Assembly (NCBI GenBank): GCA_018818785.1
Contig: JAHIRF010000005.1
Location: 1-64,000, forward strand
Source: Thermoplasmatota archaeon
GTDB taxonomy: Archaea; Thermoplasmatota; Thermoplasmata; UBA10834
DNA: 64,000 nucleotides
Direction of reading: 5' to 3'
In this document: one piece after another, positions 58,765 through 64,000 of the stretch
How the letters are laid out: each line of letters starts with the position of its first letter
How positions within the stretch are numbered: position 1 is the first letter of the stretch
Made by a program: the position numbers and the translations under genes
The notes under the pieces: generated by a model
What the model was told of the DNA's origin: nothing
The model's input: only the letters and a program-made list of their open reading frames with translations
Database searches by the model: none

Positions 58765-59802
58765 CTACCAGCTGTCGCTGAGCACATACACGCCGAGCCT
58801 CGTCTTTACAAGGCGAACCTGCTCACCTTCGCGAAGGAATCCCACGGGTTTCCTCAGGTCCAAAGGAATCATGGTCTCCGGATCGAGCACCTGGATCTCC
58901 TTATCGGTCTCTATGAGCACGATCGCGCTCCTGATCTGGGAGGCACGGACAGAGAGTCTGAAGTCTGATGCCTCTTTCATCTTCAGAGGTCTGGAGTCCC
59001 CTTGCTTGAGGTCGATGCCATGGACCGACCCCTTGGACATGCTGCGGACGAAGTAGTCTTTCGAGTCGTACTCGATGATGTCCCCCTTGTCGAATCCGGG
59101 CATCCTTATGAGATAGGTCATCCTGGAGACCTCCTCCCCCTCACGCATCCCCCACATGCTGGATGACTCCTTGTATTCGGCGCATCGGGTGTCCTGCAGC
59201 TCCCTGGCCACGTTCCTGGCGGGCTGCGGCTTGCTGAAGTAGAAGTCCAGGCCGCCCTTCACCCGCTCGATCTTGCTTATGAAGAGGTCTCGGCTATTCC
59301 CCTTCATCGATTTCATCCTCTCGGTGACGAAGGTGTTGAGTTCCTGCTCCATCTCATCGTCCATGGATTTGCCGGTGCCTCTTACTTGGAGAATGGCCTC
59401 GAAATAGTTGCCCATCTTCTTCGAGCATTCGTTGCATGCACCGCGCTTGAACCTCACGAGGGTAGAGATGGCCCTCTCGAAGTTGGCGCCGCGCGATGAG
59501 AGCGTGATGTCCACCTGAGCGAGGAAATTCCTCGGATCATTCTCCCGCAGCGTGACCCGCGTGTCGACGAGCTTCGAATCTGGAGGTATGGAAATCGAAC
59601 CGATGACCGCCGATTCCATCGCACCCTTCATGGAATCGACGGCTTTCCAGCGCCCTTCGATCTCGACGTGTGAGCAGTGGGCGCAGATGGTCAGATCGAC
59701 ATGGTCCGGTATCGTCGCCCACACGTGCTTCTTGGCGTAGCACTCCCTGCAGAGAGAGTCGACGATCTCACAATCCTCCGCCCCGCACTCGACACAGAAC
59801 AA
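58765..59802 (-). CDS. nmd3: NMD3-like 50S ribosome export/biogenesis factor
   Basis: 345 residues. The archaeal homologue of the eukaryotic 60S export adaptor, which binds the large subunit late in maturation. The N-terminal cysteines occur in CVEC, LCRECY, CAHCS and CNECSKKM groups, forming the zinc-binding domains. The later part has GGLDFYFSKPQPARNVAREL and beta-rich segments as in NMD3. The nuclear export tail of the eukaryotic protein is missing, as expected. Start ATG at 59802 is next to the stop of DUF424, and MCM is one gene further upstream, so all three are likely co-transcribed. Confidence 0.9.
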   Translation of the reverse strand: MFCVECGAEDCEIVDSLCRECYAKKHVWATIPDHVDLTICAHCSHVEIEGRWKAVDSMKGAMESAVIGSISIPPDSKLVDTRVTLRENDPRNFLAQVDITLSSRGANFERAISTLVRFKRGACNECSKKMGNYFEAILQVRGTGKSMDDEMEQELNTFVTERMKSMKGNSRDLFISKIERVKGGLDFYFSKPQPARNVARELQDTRCAEYKESSSMWGMREGEEVSRMTYLIRMPGFDKGDIIEYDSKDYFVRSMSKGSVHGIDLKQGDSRPLKMKEASDFRLSVRASQIRSAIVLIETDKEIQVLDPETMIPLDLRKPVGFLREGEQVRLVKTRLGVYVLSDSW

Positions 59803-60099
59803 TCAGATCATCCTCGCCAACTGAGCATGTGGGACGCCACCTATCACGATCACATTATCCGGGTCGACAAAACCATTGTCCACGGCTATGCCAACAGTCC
59901 GCTTTCCCACGAGGTTCGCAACGGTGGCCAGGCGGAGCCAGTTCAGCAGGACTTCGTCCTCCACGACGTCCTCCTTGTAGAACGATTCCGTGACTTCTAT
60001 CCTGAGTTTGCCGGAGCTGAACGTCTTGCCCACGATATCGGCGTCGCATGCGGCCAACAGACGTTCGGTGCCCCTCGTGTGCACTCTGATGCAGATCAT
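59803..60099 (-). CDS. DUF424 family protein
   Basis: 98 residues starting with an ATG that overlaps the MCM stop (ATGA at 60096-60099) and ending next to the NMD3 start. The sequence fits DUF424 (PF04242), an archaeal protein family found beside translation and replication genes: GTERLLAACDADIVGKTFSSG and LATVANLVGKRTVGIAVDNGFVDP. It is small and mostly alpha/beta. Function is not known. The neat packing suggests co-expression with MCM and NMD3, but not a shared biochemical pathway. Confidence 0.85.
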   Translation of the reverse strand: MICIRVHTRGTERLLAACDADIVGKTFSSGKLRIEVTESFYKEDVVEDEVLLNWLRLATVANLVGKRTVGIAVDNGFVDPDNVIVIGGVPHAQLARMI

Positions 60100-62300
60100 C
60101 CGATCCGCTCCTCGGTCGCAAGCTTGAAGTATCCTGGTTGCGGAGAGTATACCTCCCCGGCATCGCTCAGGCGCTTGAGCAGCGAACGTACCTGCTCCTC
60201 GCTTATGTTATCGGAACTCGCCTTCTGGATGAGCTCGTCCATGCTGACGCCTCTGCGCTCATCGGACAGCTGTTGCACGAGGCTCTTCAGGACGTAAATC
60301 TTCTCCCTCTGGCTTCTGCTGGTCCCTGTCGCAAGGATGTCTATGTCCATCCGTCCGCCCTCGCTGGCGACCTTGTTCAGATAATACTGGACTATGCCGA
60401 TGGCCCTGCTAGCGTCTTCCGCGCTGACTACAGTCATCAGTCTCGCCCTCGCGCTCGCCTCAGACATACGGATGAGGGCCTCGAGCTGTCTAGCAGTGAT
60501 GGGGACGGACGCCCCCTCGCCCTCTCCTAGCTTCCTTATCGACACATAGTAGTTCTCAATCGTCCGCATCGCCTCGTCACTCATGATAGGCGTGATGCGC
60601 TTGCTGAATGCCACGTATTTCCGGAGGAAATCGCGCTCCATCGTCGGCATCAGCACATCGCTATCGCTGATTATCTGGTCCCTGTCGACCCCTGGTATCA
60701 TCTCGGAAGATTCGTGGAGCATGACCTCGCCTCGCCTGTGGACAGTGAGTATGTGTTTCGCGATCCTCGTGTCCATCTCTGAATTCGGACGGTCGGTCAT
60801 TGTGAATATCGCATCGAACCTGGAAAGCAATGCCGGAGGGAGGTCGATCTGTTCCGCAATGCTCCTGTTCTCGTCGAACCTGCCGTACTTCGGATTCGCA
60901 GCCCCAAGGACCGCGCATCGCGACTGAAGGGTGGCCGTTATCCCGGCCTTGGCGACGGATATCGTGCCCTGCTCAAGGCTCTCGTGGATGCTGGAACGGT
61001 CCTGATCGCTCATCTTATCAAGCTCATCAATGCAGGCGAGACCTTTGTCCGCGATGACCAGAGCGCCGGCTTCGAGCGTCCATCTACCCTCTCCGAACTC
61101 GTCCTTGACCGCCGCCGCGGTAAGGCCTGCCGCGGATGATGCCTTGCCAGATGTGTATATGCCTCTAGGGGCGAGCATTGCCATGTATCGCAGGATCTGG
61201 GATTTCGCAGTTCCAGGGTCGCCGATCATGACGATGTGTATGTCACCTCTGATACGGGTCCCGTCGTCGAGCGTCTTGGAGACGCCGCCGAAAAGCTGCA
61301 GCGCGAGTGCCTCTTTCTCCTGCGTATACCCGTATATCGTGGGAGAGATAGATGACACCACCTTATCCAGCACATCCGGAGACGCCGCGAACTCCCGTAT
61401 CATCTCCTCGTCCTCAGGAGTTATCACGATCTCCTCGTACTCGTGCTCTTCGTATTCCACTGAATTGACATCGATGCTGATGTCGAAGAGCGTGGACTTG
61501 ATCTGAGCGCCCTTCTGTTGGCTCTTCAGGATGCCGTTGATTATGATCCTGTCACCAGGAGACAACTTACCAGCGATGTCGTCTTCGATGTAGCCGACAA
61601 GCCGTTCTGGCTGAGCGCCTCCCCTCAGGCCCTCAGGAGGTTCCTGTATCTCGATCTTCTGAGTGTCCACGAAGGTAGAAGGGTCCGTGACCAATCGGAA
61701 TTTCGTGGACCCTGATCCCCTTCCGCAACCACCATCATCCTTGGGACATTCGAGCGGTTCCTGGAACTGCATGCCATCCTGGTCGACAGATATCTGGAAA
61801 CCGCAGCGGGCGCACTCGAACTCGGCGATCGTCACGCGCGGTCGGACCTCCGTAGCCTTCCTTACCAACCCTTCGACGGAGACGAACGTGCCGAGATGCT
61901 TCGCCCGCAGTTTCCTGACCTCCACCCTGGAATCGCGCGGAAGGCCCTTGATCCGGAAGTGTAGGAAGGGGTTCGTCAGAGCGTGCGAGACCATCCTCTT
62001 TATCGCGTCCTCGGCCGCGCCGAGGGACCGCGCAGGATTTGTCAGCGTGTAATTGGCAAGGTCTGGATCGAACTTCTCAATGGATGAGAACTCAACGTAT
62101 ATACTTCGCACGTCTGGATATAGGTCGGCGATGGTGGAGACTTGGTGCCTTCGCTCCTGATCTCCGAGGAACTCTTCCCATATCGCTACTAGATCTTCAG
62201 GTGTGTAATCCTTGGGCGTCGGTTCTCCCCCCGTTTCAGTCGATGAAGCATGATTCCGATAGACCCTTAAGAAGGGGTATGGAATGGCAGTTTGATACAA
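60096..62300 (-). CDS. mcm: Replicative minichromosome maintenance helicase
   Basis: 734 residues. The archaeal replicative helicase, a hexameric AAA+ motor on the leading strand. N-terminal zinc finger FECARCGF and CPKDDGGCG; OB fold; AAA+ core with Walker A GDPGTAKSQ, Walker B CIDELDKM, sensor-1 AANP, and Arg finger SRFD. A winged-helix C-terminus follows. The TTG at 62300 fits a leaderless start 30-38 bases below a TATA-like CTATACTTG (minus strand 62330-62338); no in-frame ATG occurs before conserved sequence. The N-terminal 30 residues are not typical of MCM, so a later start with no AUG is also conceivable. Linked to Tsr3 upstream and DUF424/NMD3 downstream. Confidence 0.95.
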   Translation of the reverse strand: MYQTAIPYPFLRVYRNHASSTETGGEPTPKDYTPEDLVAIWEEFLGDQERRHQVSTIADLYPDVRSIYVEFSSIEKFDPDLANYTLTNPARSLGAAEDAIKRMVSHALTNPFLHFRIKGLPRDSRVEVRKLRAKHLGTFVSVEGLVRKATEVRPRVTIAEFECARCGFQISVDQDGMQFQEPLECPKDDGGCGRGSGSTKFRLVTDPSTFVDTQKIEIQEPPEGLRGGAQPERLVGYIEDDIAGKLSPGDRIIINGILKSQQKGAQIKSTLFDISIDVNSVEYEEHEYEEIVITPEDEEMIREFAASPDVLDKVVSSISPTIYGYTQEKEALALQLFGGVSKTLDDGTRIRGDIHIVMIGDPGTAKSQILRYMAMLAPRGIYTSGKASSAAGLTAAAVKDEFGEGRWTLEAGALVIADKGLACIDELDKMSDQDRSSIHESLEQGTISVAKAGITATLQSRCAVLGAANPKYGRFDENRSIAEQIDLPPALLSRFDAIFTMTDRPNSEMDTRIAKHILTVHRRGEVMLHESSEMIPGVDRDQIISDSDVLMPTMERDFLRKYVAFSKRITPIMSDEAMRTIENYYVSIRKLGEGEGASVPITARQLEALIRMSEASARARLMTVVSAEDASRAIGIVQYYLNKVASEGGRMDIDILATGTSRSQREKIYVLKSLVQQLSDERRGVSMDELIQKASSDNISEEQVRSLLKRLSDAGEVYSPQPGYFKLATEERIG

Positions 62301-62329
62301 ATGGTTTTGCTACTCTATATCCGCCCTTA

Positions 62330-62338
62330 CAAGTATAG
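62330..62338 (-). promoter_or_regulatory. TATA-like element upstream of mcm
   Basis: Minus strand CTATACTTG, 30-38 bases upstream of the TTG at 62300 and just after the Tsr3 gene. Supports the TTG start and an mcm-specific transcript. Confidence 0.45.
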
Positions 62339-62340
62339 TC

Positions 62341-62862
62341 TCAGGGCGCACGTCCCACGATATCGTTCTGGATCGCACAGACTTCGGCACTAGTCTCTAC
62401 GGATGCGTACGCGTCAAGTATCTCTCTGTTCACCTCTATGAACACTGGCCCCCACTTGAACCTGGACATCACCCTCTCGGCCTGCTCCGGGAAACCGAGT
62501 ATATAAATAGCCGCGGCGAGCGCCTCTGCAGTCGTCAGCTTCTGTGCCTTGCCGAAGTTGGTCGGGTTCGCGGCGAGGACGAACGGGAGAGCACGGTGTC
62601 TGAGCCCCGCGCGGACGAACGGGAACTTCGAGAGCTGGTTCCAGGAGCAATCGACAGCGAGAAGACCCAGCTTCATCACGGCATCCCGGTCCTCCCTCGA
62701 TATGGACTTCTCGGCTTCCGGGTCGAGGACTATCGAGCCACCCGGTATGCGTGACCTGTCCCTGACCGACCTCGCCTCTTCGAACTTCGTGAGCCTCGCG
62801 GCGGTACATTTGCGGGGGTCGTCTTCGTGCTCCATCAAGATGTATAGACGTATCTGCTGCAT
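62341..62862 (-). CDS. tsr3: Tsr3-like rRNA aminocarboxypropyltransferase (DUF367)
   Basis: 173 residues. Tsr3 moves an aminocarboxypropyl group from S-adenosylmethionine to a modified pseudouridine of small-subunit rRNA. Motifs: MEHEDDPRKCTAARL, IVLDPEAEKSIS, LAVDCSWNQLSKFPF, RALPFVLAANPTNFGKAQKLTTAEALAA and EVNREILDAY. The start ATG at 62862 gives IRLYILMEHEDDP, as in the family; an in-frame ATG at 62835 is the alternative. Encodes rRNA maturation next to NMD3 (ribosome biogenesis) with MCM between. Confidence 0.92.
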   Translation of the reverse strand: MQQIRLYILMEHEDDPRKCTAARLTKFEEARSVRDRSRIPGGSIVLDPEAEKSISREDRDAVMKLGLLAVDCSWNQLSKFPFVRAGLRHRALPFVLAANPTNFGKAQKLTTAEALAAAIYILGFPEQAERVMSRFKWGPVFIEVNREILDAYASVETSAEVCAIQNDIVGRAP

Positions 62863-63070
62863 CTCGTTGAGTGAGTGACAGCCATAGTATTTTAGGATAT
62901 GTCGGGAGAGCTGGACAAGGGTTCATAAAGGTGGGATGGATATGTGATAGTGCCACCGTGACGAAAGAATTCCTGCTGATGTGATGATGAAAGACGGGCG
63001 ATCGGAGTGGCAGAGCTGGGCATCTCACGAGATGCCGATGTTCGGACATCGGAAAAGGATGGAAGTCTGC

Positions 63071-63505
63071 ATGGTCACTGGATTCGACTACCTTAGCCAC
63101 GACAGGGCTTTGCGTGAGCATTGGCTGAAACGGTTTGTAGCCCTGATGATAGATTTCGCCATAGTGTACACGCCGATTTGGATCGTATGGATCGCGCTCG
63201 GTCTTCCGCTGCTATTCCCAGGCTACTTCGCCGGTGTGGCACTGTTCGCATATTCATTCCTCTTCGAATCCACAATAGGAGGGACCGTGGGGAAGATGAT
63301 GGTCCACATGAAAGCGGTTCCGATCCATGGGACCATGTCTCCGTCACAGGCGCTCATAAGGAACTTCACCAAGGTGTTCCCGATCTTCCTCATCCTCGAC
63401 TGGATAATAGGGATGGCGGTCGACACTAAGGATCCCAGGCAGAAATGGACGGACCAAGTCGCGCACACTGCGGTCATCGTCTACGACCATCCGAGAGCGC
63501 CTTGA
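63071..63505 (+). CDS. RDD family membrane protein
   Basis: 144 residues from an ATG at 63071 (further in-frame ATGs lie upstream to 62981). Three hydrophobic segments at about 20-40, 46-66 and 106-126 and the RDD-type pattern: LKRFVALMIDFAIVYTP, STIGGTVGKMMVHMKAV and RNFTKVFPIFLILDWIIGM. Function of RDD proteins is mostly unknown; some act in ion transport. No operon partner. The preceding 200 bases hold only non-coding DNA. Confidence 0.8.
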   Translation: MVTGFDYLSHDRALREHWLKRFVALMIDFAIVYTPIWIVWIALGLPLLFPGYFAGVALFAYSFLFESTIGGTVGKMMVHMKAVPIHGTMSPSQALIRNFTKVFPIFLILDWIIGMAVDTKDPRQKWTDQVAHTAVIVYDHPRAP

Positions 63506-63508
63506 GAG

Positions 63509-63757
63509 TCATTCGGGGAGGCTCCACAGCCAACCCCGCCTCTCGTGCGACACTTCTCCTCGGATGAGTCCCTTCCTCCGCATCTTCGTAAGGAAGATCA
63601 CGGTCTGATCGGGACACTTCTTCTCCTGTGCAGCTGCGAGCAGCTCGATCTCCATGGTCGTCAATGGTCCTCTCGAACGCAATATGGCGATGACGAAAGA
63701 CTCGGCGTCGGAGGGGGTCATCGATACGATCGAATCGTGGCCCATCGAATCCCCCAT
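63509..63757 (-). CDS. Small winged-helix DNA-binding protein
   Basis: 82 residues, start ATG at 63757; a TATA-like TCTTAATGAC on the minus strand lies 30-38 bases upstream (63786-63795). MTPSDAESFVIAILRSRGPLTTMEIELLAAAQEKKCPDQTVIFLTKMRRKGLIRGEV has the helix-turn-helix-wing pattern of small archaeal transcription factors, ending HERRGWLWSLPE as the wing strand. The alternative start at residue 13 is possible. Target unknown. Its stop is convergent with RDD, three bases away. Confidence 0.7.
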   Translation of the reverse strand: MGDSMGHDSIVSMTPSDAESFVIAILRSRGPLTTMEIELLAAAQEKKCPDQTVIFLTKMRRKGLIRGEVSHERRGWLWSLPE

Positions 63758-63919
63758 GTGTGTGGATGTTAATCCCTGTTGCCGTCATTAAGAGATGATA
63801 CGGGGGGATCCTCGGGACTGGAGTCGTGAAAATGGAATCGCGAGAAGATGATGATGAAGAATCGAGAAATAGTAGAAATGGAAGGGGTTTTATTTGACCA
63901 ACTCAAGCACACGATCCGT
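63758..63919. other. Intergenic region of 162 bases
   Basis: Purine-rich 63840-63890 (GAAGATGATGATGAAGAATCG). Contains the winged-helix gene promoter on the minus strand. GGGTTTTATTTGACC at about 63886-63900 is a possible T-rich terminator or TATA element. No gene is recognised. Confidence 0.4.
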
Positions 63920-64000
63920 CTAACCGTTGAAGTTGATGGAAGTCATCGAGCTTGCGGTCGGACCGTATATCAGGGTTATCGTGTAGGTGCTTGTGCTCAA
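63920..64000 (-). CDS. 3' end of a gene truncated by window edge
   Basis: The last 26 codons of a minus-strand frame, ending at the stop 63920-63922 (TAG on the minus strand). Residues visible are rich in Ser, Thr and aromatic residues (YTITLIYGPTASSM), as in secreted or pilin-like proteins. Too short to identify. Called partial because the frame runs off the edge. Confidence 0.55.
   Translation of the reverse strand: MSTSTYTITLIYGPTASSMTSINFNG

Noticed and set aside
62980-63070. C/D box guide RNA suggested by GTGATGATGA near 62980
   Set aside because: No matching D box (CTGA) at suitable spacing and no terminal stem.

Overview
Archaeal chromosome, most consistent with a Thermoplasmatota lineage (inference). 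The window encodes MCM, NMD3, Tsr3, an archaeal-type pilus ATPase and membrane machinery, TATA boxes 25-40 nt upstream of starts, many leaderless or TTG/GTG starts, and a tRNA intron with a bulge-helix-bulge, all archaeal. A bacterial-type gyrase pair (gyrB-gyrA), an orphan HdrA, a secreted clostripain and many zinc-ribbon proteins fit sediment Thermoplasmata such as the MBG-D type, but no rRNA or ribosomal-protein gene is present to settle this.

Layout. 1-1177: a TnpB-like gene running off the left edge. 1354-4656: a thioredoxin-like/GNAT protein, a thioredoxin reductase and a cation/proton antiporter. 4663-8954: a four-gene operon (DRE-TIM synthase, two-subunit aconitase-type hydratase, isocitrate dehydrogenase) that reads best as an acetyl-CoA plus oxaloacetate to 2-oxoglutarate branch. 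9286-17324: enolase, secreted C11 peptidase, an Lhr-type helicase, RlmE/FtsJ methyltransferase, PurM and a DUF531 protein. 17383-20116: a 55-residue protein and HdrA fused to a cysteine-less MvhD-like domain. 20434-23268: a zinc-ribbon/HhH/coiled-coil protein ending in a KaiC-like domain with damaged catalytic motifs, and a small SecB-like protein; then tRNA-Phe. 23718-30193: a type IV pilus-like operon with a pilin-like protein, two secretion ATPases and two TadC-like membrane proteins. 30328-37084: a 1600-residue single-pass surface protein with cytosolic zinc ribbons, a coiled-coil/zinc-ribbon protein and an intact KaiC-like ATPase. 37212-41712: gyrA and gyrB. 42111-48455: thiC, a Yip1-like membrane protein, tRNA-Thr with a D-loop intron, a DnaA-type AAA+ protein and another zinc-ribbon/coiled-coil protein. 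48638-57176: adenosine-specific kinase, Ogg-type glycosylase, a giant Lhr helicase and a surface protein. 57213-62862: two-subunit fumarase and the Tsr3-MCM-DUF424-NMD3 cluster. The right end holds an RDD membrane protein, a small winged-helix protein and the 3' end of another gene.

The best candidate for an undescribed system is the family of zinc-ribbon/coiled-coil proteins associated with RecA/KaiC-like and DnaA-like NTPases (20434-22815, 30328-37084, 44592-48455). They share an architecture logic: a zinc ribbon, a long coiled coil and an NTPase or pseudo-NTPase, either fused or in adjacent genes. The most striking member is a protein with a complete DnaA-type AAA+ core but no DnaA-box-binding domain, flanked by DUF4388-like and DUF835-like modules. 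Other notable points are a perfect bulge-helix-bulge intron in the D-loop of tRNA-Thr(CGU), and an HdrA whose MvhD-like domain has lost its iron-sulfur cysteines.
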